A stretch of 64,000 nucleotides of DNA from Grimontia kaedaensis (GCF_023746615.1 NZ_CP082276.1:1364001-1428000), one strand, 5' to 3'; counted from the first letter of the stretch, positions 54,501 to 59,787 are shown. Notes: a model not told the origin generated them from the sequence alone. Translations and numbers: made by a program.

Positions 54501-56942
54501 GGTGAAATTGTCTCGGACGCTGCCACCGTCTCTCTCACTATTACTGCCGTGAACGATCCCCCGGTGGCGAACGATGATGTATTGGTCGTCTCCAGAAGCT
54601 TGGCTGGTGTCTATGTCCTTGACGTTTTGGCTAATGACACCGATGTCGAAGACGGTACGCCGGAATTGATCAATGTCAGTTCCAATGAAGGTACGGTTGT
54701 CATTGTGGACGGTAAGATCACCCTCACCACAAACGCATCAAATGGCGCTGAGATCACTCTCGACTATCTCGTGGCGGATAGCGAAGGCGATCAGGACAGT
54801 GCAGCAGCGCTGGTGACCGTCACGGGAGAAATTGCTGGAGAGCCTAACATTACCGCACCGGCGCCTGTCACCCTTCAAGCAACTGGCCTTTACACCTTTG
54901 CCGATCTCGGGTTTGCCACTGCCACGGATGAATATGGTAACCGCTTACAGGTCGAGCTCATTGGTCGCCCCTACTTTAAGCCGGGGAATAACAAGGCATA
55001 TTGGCAAGCTACTGACTATCAAAATCGTACCGTCACGGGCACTCAGGATGTGACCGTTTTCCCTATCGTCTCTTTGGGCGCTGATATCGAGGCTGCCGAG
55101 GGGAATACGGTTGAACTGACGGCATATCTCAATGGCGACTCACCGGTCTACCCTGTGATTGTGCCCTTCACCGTCTCCGGCACCGCCGATGGTAGCGACC
55201 ATACCCTTGAGTCCGGCGACATTATTATAGAATCCGGGCACTCAGGGAGCATCACGTTCCAGTTGATCGAAGACAGCACCAGTGAATCAACCGAGCAGAT
55301 TGATATTCAGCTGAGCGACACCCTCAATCTTGTGGACGATGGGCACCTTACTGTCTTTATTACGGATGACAATTTGCCACCGTCGGTAAACACTGTGGTT
55401 GAACAGAGCGGTCAGGCCAGAAATTTGATCCTGAGAACAGGTGCTCTCGCCACTATCAAGGCATTAGCGACAGATGCCAACCAAGGAGACACGCTCTCTT
55501 ACTCTTGGACAAACAACAACAGTGAGTTCAGTAACCAATCCAGTAATGATGAGGAATTTGTATTTTCGCCCCTGTCGGTTCCAACAGGCGTATACCGTGT
55601 TGATGTTACGGTAACTGACGATGCTGCGATACAGGGATCAGTGAGTCGAATCATACTGTTTGAAGTCGTAGATGTTCTTCCGACACTTGACCAAGGAGAC
55701 AGCGATGGCGACTTAATACCCGATAATGCTGAAGGATTGACGGATGGCGATGGCGATGGCATTCCAGATTATCTTGACCCAATTGCTGACTGTAATGTGA
55801 TACAGGAAGTCATCCAGACCAATACGCAATATCTGGTTGAGACAGACCCTGGTACCTGCATTCAAAAAGGCATTGTCGCCATGCAAGCCCAATCAGGTGG
55901 GTTGAAAATAGACGCAACGGAGGTCATCGCTGACACAGCCGTAACAAACATTGGTGGCCTGTTTGACTTTATCACGTCCGGCATGGAATCAGAGGGAGAC
56001 AGCATCACCATTGTGGTACCTCAAGTTTCCCCTATACCGGGTAACGCAGTTTACAGGAAGTTGGTCAATGGAAGTTGGACCGATTTTGTGGAAGGTCCAC
56101 ATGATACCCTTTCTTCAGCGCCGGGGGCTGAAGGTTTCTGCCCAGCTGTGAACAGCACGGTCTGGCAGACGGGCTTAAACGTGGGTCATTGGTGTGTGAA
56201 GCTGATGATCAAAGACGGAGGCACGAATGATGAAGACGGGATTGAAAACAGGAGTGTTCAAGATCCTGGCGGGGTAGGTGTCCCTATCACCGGGAACAAT
56301 TCCCCTATCGCTAATGATGACAACATCTCACTCCCTGAGGGCACTCCACATTCCATCGATGTGCTTGCCAATGACACTGACCCGGACAACGATAGTCTGA
56401 ACCTAATCTCTGCTACTGCGAGCCTAGGTACAGTGAGCATCATATCGAACCAGCTCTATTTCGAAGGGCCTGAGAATTACTTTGGCATGATTACTATTAC
56501 CTATATCATTGAGGATTCCTTCGGGGCGACAGATTTCGGCCATGTGAATCTAACGCAGTTTATCAACAATGCACCGACCTTGATTGACGATGAGGTTTCC
56601 ATGGACGGCACTGGCTCTATCACAGCGAATGTGTTGTCCAATGACTTCGATGCCGATGGTGATCCTATCACGCTGCTCAACTCTTCGGCCGAAAATGGAA
56701 GCGTGTCGGTCAGTGAAGCGGGCGATATTACGTATACACCGAATGCCGGCTTTGTGGGTGTCGATCGAGTGACGTATTCTGCCAGAGATGACAAACAGGC
56801 TGCTGCTCAAGCTACACTATTTGTGAATGTTACAGAGGATTGCAGTTGCTCAGCCGGTGCACTAAACCCCATTCATCTCCTGATGCTGCTCACACTAACC
56901 GCAATTATCAGAAGGAGAGTGATGGTGGTGAGAAGAAGCTGA
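36582..56942 (+). CDS. Giant exported Ig-repeat protein with lectin, DNRLRE and anchor domains
   Basis: About 6786 residues from ATG 36582 (GAGG upstream); the frame is open from 36507. The signal peptide ends near HTHA. Order, numbered from 36507: discoidin-like region (about 270-430); a roughly 200-residue unassigned domain five times (437-643, 1062-1268, 1750-1953, 2628-2828, 4882-5085); an L-type-lectin-like domain (802-1005, ADGFEFIFHS); three DNRLRE-type domains (1505-1658, 2282-2443, 3015-3173, with WNNQP/WANRP), each followed by a cadherin-like unit; He_PIG Ig repeats in runs of 17 (3260-4881) and 9 (5085-5925); cadherin-like units; a Calx-beta domain (about 6190-6290); a DGDGDGIPD calcium motif; a choice-of-anchor-U-like region (about 6428-6587); and two more Ig-like units. 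The tail is CSCSAG, a hydrophobic helix and RRR. It is probably a surface or secreted adhesin or glycan binder. Confidence 0.88.
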   Translation: MFREAPQVLNDILKCILCLLLITPIHTHADSISLTAAELASDAQATYFEGPTLSAANDNALEFAEYNANQTDQHRKNFERPILDVGSLSAAQYPLTITVKWIVKNKAGDADPAYGLTDGNEPFVGSLFADNGFYPLAEFDNWAGLAAAKVSFGSEYNPASYDTTQWNELEQQYVIQTNGSFTLATKVTLLSTNTEVFSQAATASSQNFDLSQNLLLGATDGNGDGTSARYYLRAVNVEIQTNSAFDGYETADPDFSNGFLSSSYNNEISDGAGSHARGWLNSPQAWSAASATTGDWYGFIFKNGPTRIYEVAIQGRADGSGQYVSQFRLEGTKTAAPSTNTPDNMAALNTWAAGATWQDLGTYTGVSAPFGSVTHDVSNSDTDWTAVRWVVLGYTQFPSLRAGVKTSNIAPTISFPASMNFGTGTVADPFTQLAESVTRTRPARESHFSLNGQTFSSYVDATGDVLIALDFRSGNVSLPTSDALSINQRGILSIDDLAALSDMDRTRLSDSVGSFDVSTTNALLIKRVLAGETLHQGLNDNAINNEWVGTNSSYITVDATCNTPSSIVLADNVVHLCGVSSGTHWIPSSNLQRPSHELGQIPVGESIRLWAGASSIVVTAFESSPISLLPQASDAEGDNLTFSITNKPGWANFNTATGELSGTPSQSDVGKYEDITITVTDDGSPNLSSTLGPFSIYVADINNPPTISGSPSTSVVENIAYDFTSTASDLDGDDLVFGITNKPSWASFNHITGQISGTPASSDIGSHNNITITAAETDIAALFDLTGNNTTYKGIQFLNRSEIQITMDNPFGVQDAFAPSKGKVDFSSDFVLEFEALQGPKDATGADGFEFIFHSGADGTDNTDTSNGIFLEIDIYDNGAGWNDIADDHGFIGDTDEGVTGTVLSGPISLGNVEDSTYRTVRIEWNATSQTLSYTVGGITAGTYTNDLVANHFNNQSLVFFTVHASTGGYSNLQKVRFSDLCALPFVYDTNNNGTIDGADNNLEGNGCFTQMVNHTGVLSSAIGSFDITVNDVNDAPTISAPLLYGNGSAGNPFTELAGASSVGTSGVGAAGVYHFDLNGQAFSTFVDQNGYAQVALDFGNGVGALPKSDSLTNNTRGLLTDQTLAQLSDTTRVRISSSDGTLDATTTNASIIQRVLDSEPLHRGVDDNAINDEWTGTGAEALTNDATCPLAYTDTLSYTVAQLCGQTEGISWIPGNSEQKIKYSAGEIAVGESLTIWVSANMTLEVQEGDALSFTPTASDPDAGDTLTFSVSGDLTTVADMAGQDLTLNIGGAWGLGLAASAKFPVDLSSGDEIWVIGSDNVFTKAVKLEVTQVNNDIVFRQTDAGYVTNANYVAGQEFDTLTGFTSVPTATTSSEDGYGAHTFALNGTALTDPNVYVTANASGLVSYKTSINGIIPDWMFFDGSTGELFGTPLHDDVGTYNNIQITVTDDGDGALSSSLAPLDITVTDINNAPTTSQDYEVIADSYIRNGGYANSNYGDYTYIVVKEDGNGGYNRKGFYRFQSIDPLDTGLEQSVEFRTSLKSGDPTSQTFYLYPTTDNTWTEMGVTWNNQPAIGSLLGSNNIPGQTLSIDISQHVIDNPGATLSFRLQGTSALYYPFVSREYVPFWEIRSTLRVTRNYADISINQNDAANIVLSDQIFHDLDGDALTLSVTGLPAGLTFSSNTISGNTLVVGDHTVTVTATDPSGAQVSTSFTLTVVDVNLAPALGMPDFAGTGTSSDPFTELAGTLSVATSGEYYFDIGGHNFSTYVDDQGYVMVANDFGGGNSSLTQSNTLTAANRGLLSTAALGQLTDAHKARISATDGSIDATSTDATILSRIRSAITLHQGQSDNAINETWVGTNAAVLRMDGQCTTTHGTSLTHNIVHTCGNGGGTHWIPASGFQRVPPTIDSTDALRLWVTAYKVFTVNDGNLFSLTLNASDIDTSDTLTFSMSGAPSWLGINATTGELYGTPADSDAGTYNDIIITVTDNGTPNLSSSLQPFAIQVNDINNTPTISGTPSTTVDEGSAYSFSPTVSDPDAGDTLTFSISGDLTTVADMAGQDLTLNIGGAWGLDLAAAVTFPEGFASGDQIWVVGADTNFAKAVKLEVTQVNNDIVFKQTGSGFVATADYVAGQEFDTLTGFTSVPTATTSSEDGYGAHTFALNGTALTDPNVYVTANASGLVSYKTSINGIIPDWMFFDASNGELFGTPLHDDVGIHTNIQITVTDDGAGSLSSSLTPFDITVTDINNAPTTSQDYEVIDDTYIQGGGASNTNFGSETEIIVKSGSNTAWQRKAFYRFEAIEALEAGVTQSVTFLTSLKEANAASASESFRTYSLDDAVAWTEENLTWANRPVSTGELGRSPVPDKQYSIDVSQYAIDNPSTPLTFLLQVASNNLYKLVSKEFVPARGDRTYLSVARSYVDVSINQNDAANIVLPNQVFHDLDGDALTLSVTGLPAGLTYSSDTISGNTLVVGDHTVTVTATDPSGEQVSTSFVLTVVDINLTPTISGTPDTTITEGSTYSFTPTANDLDSSDTLTFSVSNAPSWSSFNTATGELSGTPLDADVGTTNNIVITVTDDGAGTLSASLPAFNLTVTDINNAPGISVPVSAGSGTVGDPFTELVGVMSVTAAGQYEFNLGGQSFTTYVDAGGYTLVANDFGNGTGDLPQGNTLTTGSRGLLSTPVLNALTDTNRVRVSTTDGFLDATTTNTTIVDRVTSAKTLHRGLQDNTINDDWVGTNALVLTTDAPLNTQYSHDLARNVIHTPGDPNAMAWVPSIGVQRAQPGSVQLADDKAIQLWVSGYKVFSVDEGSPFTLTASAVDADQADTLTFSIANAPSWTTFDSATGELSGTPAESDVGTYENIIITATDNGTPSLSSSLLPFAIQVNDINYAPVISGTPSTTVAEGAAYSFTPTASDNDAGDTLIYSITNKPDWVVFNTQTGEMTGSPLDQDVGIHNDITITVTDDGSPALSSALGPFSISVTDTNNAPTLIQDYAVAADSYIREGFPDTNFGTEEEVAMRMAGAPYRRDGVYQFPVIDPLESGVTQNVSFITELKTPSAAAEFLDFRLYPIASSWTETGITWNTLPTPGALIGTERIPPGEVLDFDVTQHVTDNPANPLAFTVQASNNTFFSFISREYKRGTVMRVTRRYADVSINQNDSVNLGLSDQVFTDPDGDTLTLSVTGLPTGLAFSGNTISGNTLVLGDHTITVTATDPSGAQVSTSFTLTVTDVNLAPTISGTPGTTIAEGSNYSFTPTANDLDGSDTLTFSVSNAPSWSNFNTATGELSGTPLDADVGTTNNIVITVTDDGAGTLSASLPAFNLSVTDINNAPTISGSPSTTIAEGSAYSFTPSANDIDASDTLTFSVTGAPSWLNINPTTGELSGTPADADVGTTNNIVVTVTDDGAGTLNASLPAFNLTVTNINNAPTISGTPATTVAEGSAYSFTPTSSDVDLSDTLTFTVLNKPSWLNINSATGELSGTPADADVGIHTGIEITVTDDGAGTLSASLPAFNITVTDINNAPVISGTPATSVAEGSLYSFTPTASDADSSNTLTFTVANSPGWLSIDSVTGELSGTPADADVATYTGIAVTVTDNGTGALSATLPIFSITVTDINNAPVISGTPATSVNEGNSYTFTPTASDIDAADTLTFSITNKPTWATFDSVTGTLSGTVTNADVGTTSGIQITVTDDGLGLLNATLPAFSISVVDVNNAPTISGSPLTTVAEGSSYSFTPTTTDLDGDTLTFSIVNQPAWANFNAATGELSGTPVNADVGTVSGIQITVTDSGAGSLSATLPAFDLTVTDINNPPTITGIPTTSVNEGSAYSFTPSANDLDGDTLTFSLTNKPDWLTFDTSTGTLSGTPAHADVGTITGLQLSVKDNGDGELSAALATFNITVVDINNAPTIAGTPSTTAAEGSQYSFTPVANDLDSDTLTFSIVNLPSWASFNTTTGELSGTPGNADVGTTTGIAITVTDDGAGTLSASLAAFDLTVSDINNPPLITGTPTTSVNEGDNYSFTPSASDLDGDTLTFSITNKPDWLSFDPTTGAISGTPTHSDVGIAASLQISVKDNGSGELSAALPTFNITVVDINNAPTIAGTPPTSVDEGSTYSFTPVTADLDSDTLTFNIVNQPGWASFNAATGELSGIPGNSDVGTTSGIVITVTDDGTGTLSASLPAFDLTVSDINNPPIISGTPATSVNEGDSYSFTPTASDLDGDSLIFSVINKPDWLSFDTNTGALTGTPADSHVGLATGIQISVKDNGAGELSASLATFNITVVDINNAPVLSGTPATTVEEGSLYRFTPVTTDLDGDTLTFSITNKPSWASFDTATGELSGTPADADVGTTSGILISVIDDGAGTLSATLPSFNITVSDINNPPTISGTPVTSVNEGDSYSFIPAVADLDGDTLTFSVINKPNWLTLNTSTGELSGTPLDADVGISAGIQIVVTDDGVGSLSAQLAPFSLTVVDTNTTPILSGTPTTSVNEGTPYSFIPTATDGDTDTLTFSIVNQPSWLTFDSATGELSGTPLHADVGTTSGITITVTDDGIGTLSATLTPFSITVNDINNPPVITGVPAVSIAEGNSYSFTPSASDLDGDTLTFSIANLPGWMSFDNTSGALTGTPLNADVGTYANIQISVTDNGTGALSDALPAFTLTVTDVNNAPKITGNPANTVDEGTNYTFTPTIDELDGDNVIFSIINQPAWMTFDTVTGQLSGTPAHADVGTYTNIQITVTETTPQGLSDTLPAFDIIVVDVNNAPSIAGTPATQVNEGSPYAFSPSASDLDGDTLTFTINNKPVWASFNSTTGALSGTPQNGDVGITTGIEILVTDNGAGNLSQALPLFNITVNDINNPPVINYPTLNGNGTASLPFTTLLGARQVSTDGIYHFDLNGETFSSYVDAQGYVLVAIDYGNGSGNLPRSASLDTAARGLLSAPVLAALSEATEIRVSSSDNTLDAVTNDQSMLDKLLAGETLHAGIDDNVANDTWTGASADALTVDATCMSSNGNLLEENVFDVCGANSGSQWILGTSDTQRIRQNAGDIADNEYLALWVRMDNTLVVNEGDLFSFTPAASDLDADGLTFSVTNPPSWASFDAATGQLSGTPVHADVGTSANITITVTDDGTGSLSDTLMAFSVQVMDVNNAPVISGTPTTTVNEGQAYSFTPTASDDDGDTLTYSIANKPSWVTFDPNTGNLSGTPDNADVGVTTGIQITVTDDGDGLLADTLPAFNLTVVDINNAPSISGTPETTINEGGFYSFTPTTADADGDSLTFNITNQPTWLNFDTTTGALTGSPAHADVGTVNAIEITVTDDGVGALSATLPTFNITVSDINNAPLITGAPLTSVLEGVSYTFTPTTSDLDSDNLSFSIINQPAWASFDTTTGELSGIPRHQDVGITTGIQIMVTDDGAGTLSSALPPFSLSVIDVNNAPTITGTPTSSVLEGNSYYFTPTVSDADGDALSFSVTNKPAWATFNAATGELSGTPLHADVGTTSGIQITVTDNGVGSLSAALATFDLTVIDVNNPPVIGGTPLNTVNEGSPYTFTPTVSDLDGDTVTFSITNKPSWLNFDASTGTLSGIPAHKDVGTSAGIQLTATDDGTGTLSSTLTTFAITVIDINNIPTISGTPGTSVLEGNAYTFTPSTSDLDGDTLSFSISNKPAWAAFNTTTGSLTGTPVHADVGTTSGITITVTDNYNGASVAVLAPFDLTVIDINNTPIISGTPSTVLDEGNSYYFAPTASDPDSDTLTFSIINKPAWATFEAATGALYGIPMHADVGIHTGIQIIVTDNGIGTLSASLASFNITVNDVNNAPSISGSPLPTVSEGNDYNFTPISSDLDNDVLTFSVVNLPSWASFDTTTGRLFGTPSQTDAGLYGGIVISVSDGLLSNALPSFDINVKGVNTPPIANAMAITLNEDTAAIFDADVVDADNDVLTLQVIEEPINGTISVSGREFTYQPDAEYFGNDTFRFVVTDGEIVSDAATVSLTITAVNDPPVANDDVLVVSRSLAGVYVLDVLANDTDVEDGTPELINVSSNEGTVVIVDGKITLTTNASNGAEITLDYLVADSEGDQDSAAALVTVTGEIAGEPNITAPAPVTLQATGLYTFADLGFATATDEYGNRLQVELIGRPYFKPGNNKAYWQATDYQNRTVTGTQDVTVFPIVSLGADIEAAEGNTVELTAYLNGDSPVYPVIVPFTVSGTADGSDHTLESGDIIIESGHSGSITFQLIEDSTSESTEQIDIQLSDTLNLVDDGHLTVFITDDNLPPSVNTVVEQSGQARNLILRTGALATIKALATDANQGDTLSYSWTNNNSEFSNQSSNDEEFVFSPLSVPTGVYRVDVTVTDDAAIQGSVSRIILFEVVDVLPTLDQGDSDGDLIPDNAEGLTDGDGDGIPDYLDPIADCNVIQEVIQTNTQYLVETDPGTCIQKGIVAMQAQSGGLKIDATEVIADTAVTNIGGLFDFITSGMESEGDSITIVVPQVSPIPGNAVYRKLVNGSWTDFVEGPHDTLSSAPGAEGFCPAVNSTVWQTGLNVGHWCVKLMIKDGGTNDEDGIENRSVQDPGGVGVPITGNNSPIANDDNISLPEGTPHSIDVLANDTDPDNDSLNLISATASLGTVSIISNQLYFEGPENYFGMITITYIIEDSFGATDFGHVNLTQFINNAPTLIDDEVSMDGTGSITANVLSNDFDADGDPITLLNSSAENGSVSVSEAGDITYTPNAGFVGVDRVTYSARDDKQAAAQATLFVNVTEDCSCSAGALNPIHLLMLLTLTAIIRRRVMVVRRS
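39690..46280 (+). repeat. Higher-order module repeated three times in the giant gene
   Basis: The order [200-residue domain - one or two Ig repeats - DNRLRE - cadherin-like unit] occurs starting at about 39690, 41755 and 44388. In the first two copies an Ig repeat carries an inserted segment (TTVADMAGQDLTLNIGGAWG and onward) whose DNA is near-identical at about 40395-40870 and 42730-43200, indicating recent duplication or conversion. Confidence 0.85.
46285..51150 (+). repeat. Seventeen tandem He_PIG Ig-like repeats
   Basis: Units of about 93-97 residues, each opening with NAPTISGTP-like words, then EGSxYSFTP, a DLDGDTLTFSI strand, PxWxxFxxxTGxLSGTP and TVxDIN. DNA divergence between units is moderate, so the array is older than those in the RTX gene. 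Alternate units pair as NAP/NPP types in part of the run. Confidence 0.85.
51760..54290 (+). repeat. Nine tandem He_PIG Ig-like repeats
   Basis: Second run of the same Ig-like unit after the fifth copy of the unassigned domain. Later units show VLEGNSYYF in place of VNEGSxYSF. The run ends in cadherin-like units with NEDTAAIFD and FRFVVTDGE. Confidence 0.85.
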
Positions 56943-56962
56943 ATCAGCAAAAGAAATCGATC

Positions 56963-57002
56963 CTTGGGTCCCAAGTGTCAACCTTGTTGTGGGGGACCCA
57001 AG
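56963..57002. other. Perfect hairpin after the giant gene
   Basis: CTTGGGTCCC and GGGACCCAAG form a ten-base stem with a 20-base loop, 20 bases after the stop. The left arm also extends into the 13-base palindrome CTTGGGTCCCAAG. There is no U-tract, so this may stabilise the 3' end rather than terminate. Confidence 0.6.
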
Positions 57003-57019
57003 ATCAGTTTCACTCGATG

Positions 57020-57049
57020 GAGCAACATCGAAAGTCGGTTGCTCTTTTC
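57020..57049 (+). terminator. Probable terminator of the giant gene
   Basis: GAGCAAC, 11-base loop, then GTTGCTC followed by TTTTC. Moderate stem with a short U-tract, the first terminator-like structure past the giant gene. Confidence 0.65.
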
Positions 57050-57114
57050 AAGATTTTGGTGGAATAAGCCGGTAACACTTTATCAATGTTCCAGCTTGGA
57101 TTAGTCGCCTATCA

Positions 57115-57516
57115 TCACCCTTGGAAGGTGCCAGTCTTAGTTGAATCGGTCGCCTCACCCAATTTCGGGTCAGAACCAAAACGGTTGCTGCCTTTGGTGC
57201 CATCGAAGGCATTCAGCACCAGCAATGCAATCACGCCAAACGGCAAAATACCGATCAATGCCCACCAGCCCGCGCGATCTGTATCGTGAAGACGGCGCAC
57301 AGTGACTGCCAGTGTCGGAATAAATACCGCTATCGCGTATAGCGTTCCCACTGAACCAATGCCGATATCAGGGTTAAATGTGCCCAAAGCCTGATCCACA
57401 AACGCAAGTGCAAAAGTGAACAACATGTTGAACGCCAAAAACATCCAGTATTCTTTGCGGCGCGCGCGGCCTTTGAAATTCGCGTATTGTTTCAACACGC
57501 CGATATACCAATTCAT
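57115..57516 (-). CDS. DUF805 inner-membrane protein (paralogue)
   Basis: 133 residues with the same DUF805 hallmarks as the protein at 26269: YANFKGRARRKEYW at the N terminus, hydrophobic helices, TVRRLHDTDRAGWW, and GTKGSNRFGSDP near the C terminus. GGAGAG precedes the ATG. It is clearly diverged from its paralogue in the membrane segments, so this is not a recent duplication. The function of the family is unknown. Confidence 0.92.
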   Translation of the reverse strand: MNWYIGVLKQYANFKGRARRKEYWMFLAFNMLFTFALAFVDQALGTFNPDIGIGSVGTLYAIAVFIPTLAVTVRRLHDTDRAGWWALIGILPFGVIALLVLNAFDGTKGSNRFGSDPKLGEATDSTKTGTFQG

Positions 57517-57710
57517 GGTTCTCTCCGAGTAATAAGCCAGCGGAAATTGCGGCCCTCTGGCAAAAAATCAGTGCTTATTTTAACAAAATATCTAACGCAT
57601 TGAACAATCTGACACAGTGAGTGAAGGCACATTGCTGACGCTGAGTTGTTGCATGTTGTTTAACAAGCTGACTAACTGAATGACTCAGAGCCTTTTTTCA
57701 TCAAAGGGAT

Positions 57711-58643
57711 ATGGAAAAGCATCACTCATCTTCATCAATGACCTGGTTTCCAATTCTTCTCGCGGTTATCGCTACCATGAGCTGGGCGGGTAACATTACG
57801 CTGGCAAAGCTGGTCAATGAATCCATTCCGCCAATAGGTCTCGCCTTCTGGCGCTGGACAGTCGCCTCGCTGATTCTGTCTCCGTTTGTGTTGCGCCCAA
57901 TGCATGAACAATGGCCACTGTTCAAAGCCAATGCATCGTTGATGGTGCTTTTGGCACTCTTCGGTGTCGCGGGTTACAACACGCTGGTATACATTGCATT
58001 AGAAAACACCCTATCCACCAACGTGGTGATCTTGCAATCTTCTTCACCGTTGTGGATTCTCTTGGTGCAGTTCCTGCTCTTTCGCAAACTCACGACCATC
58101 AAGCAAGCTTTCGCAATTTCGGTGTCCGCCATTGGTGTGCTGCTTATCATCACCAAAGGTCAGCTGGTGACTAATTTCACTATCGGCAACAGTGAGCTTA
58201 TTGCTCTTTTCGCGATTCTGGTATGGGCGACCTATTCCGTGTTGGTACAAAATTTACCCGAGGCTCTGAAAGGTCTCCCCATGCTGGGTTATACCGTGTT
58301 TCTAGGGAACCTAATACTGCTGCCTTTCTATCTTGCTGAATCGCTGTGGTTTGAGACTATGCCTCTCACCAAAGAAAGCCTCGCCATCTCTCTCTACACC
58401 GGTATTTTCGCATCCGGTATCGCCTTCTTTTGTTGGAATGCAGCCGTGCAGAAAATGGGAGCAGCAACCACTGGGCAATTTATGCATTTGATACCGGTAT
58501 TTGGGCTAATTTTTTCCATGCTACTGCTTGGAGAGAGGTTGGAATATTATCACTGGTTGGGAATTGGCTTTATCGTCACTGGCATCGTCTTGGCCAATCT
58601 CTCAGTCGACCGCAATCAAGTAGAGACAAAAAAAGCGCCCTAG
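57711..58643 (+). CDS. EamA/DMT-family transporter
   Basis: 310 residues with ten predicted membrane helices arranged as two EamA halves (about 15-145 and 160-295). Typical motifs are WAGNITLAKLVNESIPPIGL and, near the end, PVFGLIFSMLLLGERLEYYH. AAAGGGAT precedes the ATG. It is an inner-membrane drug/metabolite exporter; the cargo cannot be predicted. A LysR gene follows in the same direction about 260 bases on and could regulate it. Confidence 0.9.
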   Translation: MEKHHSSSSMTWFPILLAVIATMSWAGNITLAKLVNESIPPIGLAFWRWTVASLILSPFVLRPMHEQWPLFKANASLMVLLALFGVAGYNTLVYIALENTLSTNVVILQSSSPLWILLVQFLLFRKLTTIKQAFAISVSAIGVLLIITKGQLVTNFTIGNSELIALFAILVWATYSVLVQNLPEALKGLPMLGYTVFLGNLILLPFYLAESLWFETMPLTKESLAISLYTGIFASGIAFFCWNAAVQKMGAATTGQFMHLIPVFGLIFSMLLLGERLEYYHWLGIGFIVTGIVLANLSVDRNQVETKKAP

Positions 58644-58652
58644 CAGAGGGCG
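58629..58652 (-). terminator. Hairpin at the DMT gene end, U-tract on the minus strand
   Basis: CGCCCT, loop of five, AGGGCG. On the plus strand it lacks following T residues, but read on the minus strand it is followed by a run of T. It would therefore stop antisense transcription better than the DMT transcript. Confidence 0.5.
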
Positions 58653-58905
58653 TATCAACTAGATGGATAGAAAAATTGAGAGTGAAAACCTGTGTACTCT
58701 CAAACAACAGCGCCGCAGTCAGTTGGTGGTGGTACTCGGCGCTGTAAATGAACCAAAGCAGAAGATTTTTGAGAAAAGAGTTTGCTCCTTTTGGGAAACA
58801 TGGATGTCTCCCAACAGTGGCGACAAGGATAAAGAACAAACTGAAACTTAAATAGAGGATATTTAAGGGATAGTTTGTTCGATAAATTAGAACAATAGGG
58901 ATGTT

Positions 58906-59787
58906 ATGAAACTGCAGTACCTGAAAGGACTCACGATATTCGCCACAGTGGCCGACCAAGGTAGCTTCTCCGCAGCTGCAAAGTTCTTACGTATTAACCG
59001 CTCCGCTGTCAGTGAGCAAATCCGTAACTTGGAGAGCTCTTTGGGTGTTCGCCTCATTCAAAGAACAACACGGCAACTGTCTTTGACGGTTGATGGACAG
59101 GCGCTATATCCGTCTGCAAAAGCGATCGCACAAGGATTGGCAGAAGCGGAAGAAAATCTCAATCATAACAAACCGGAAGGAACAATACGGATCACAGCAC
59201 CACATGACTTTGCCGTCACTTGGCTGCTTCCAAAAATTCATATTTTCAAGAAGCTACACCCCCAAATCCAGTTAGACTACATTCTCTCTTTCGACAAAAT
59301 TGATATCGTCAAAGAAGGGATTGATCTGGCACTTCGCGTGTCCCACATTGAAGAAGAAGGCTACATAGCCAGACCCTTGTTTCCGGACAAGATTGGCCTT
59401 TACTGTTCACCAGCACTCATCAACGAAATGGGTCAAACACCAACCATTGATAATATTTCTTCTTTTCCTTGGATACTTTATGGTGCTTTGGCACCCAATA
59501 ATGTCATTCCTCTTTCCAATGGTTCTTGCAATATCTCGCTGCAACCTGAAAATTTTGACAAAACCAACTCACCGACTCTAATGAGGGAGATCATTCTTGA
59601 TGGCAAAGCCGTTGGCTTTCAGCGGGAAAGAGCAATGATCGAAAAAGTAGAAACAGGACAGGTGGTTCATATTTTGCCTGAATGGTACCAACGGGACATT
59701 TGCTGTCACCTGCTTTATCCATCCAGAAAGAATTTGTCTCTAAGAACGCGGCTTTTAATTGAGTATCTCTTGGAATATGCAGAGTGA
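58906..59787 (+). CDS. LysR-family transcriptional regulator
   Basis: 293 residues. N-terminal helix-turn-helix (about 1-62; GLTIFATVADQGSFSAAAKF, RSAVSEQIRNLESSLGVRL), then a substrate-binding domain (about 88-290) of the group that begins GTIRITAPHDFAVTWLLPKI. AGGG precedes the ATG. It lies between the DMT exporter and arfB, in the same direction. Many LysR-exporter neighbours act as a pair, though usually divergently, so control of the exporter is only a suggestion. Confidence 0.92.
   Translation: MKLQYLKGLTIFATVADQGSFSAAAKFLRINRSAVSEQIRNLESSLGVRLIQRTTRQLSLTVDGQALYPSAKAIAQGLAEAEENLNHNKPEGTIRITAPHDFAVTWLLPKIHIFKKLHPQIQLDYILSFDKIDIVKEGIDLALRVSHIEEEGYIARPLFPDKIGLYCSPALINEMGQTPTIDNISSFPWILYGALAPNNVIPLSNGSCNISLQPENFDKTNSPTLMREIILDGKAVGFQRERAMIEKVETGQVVHILPEWYQRDICCHLLYPSRKNLSLRTRLLIEYLLEYAE

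Noticed and set aside
58576..58959. 127-codon minus-strand frame between the DMT and LysR genes, with a minus-strand hairpin at its end
   Set aside because: It overlaps the starts and ends of two solid plus-strand genes and shows no family features; the hairpin alone is not enough to support it.
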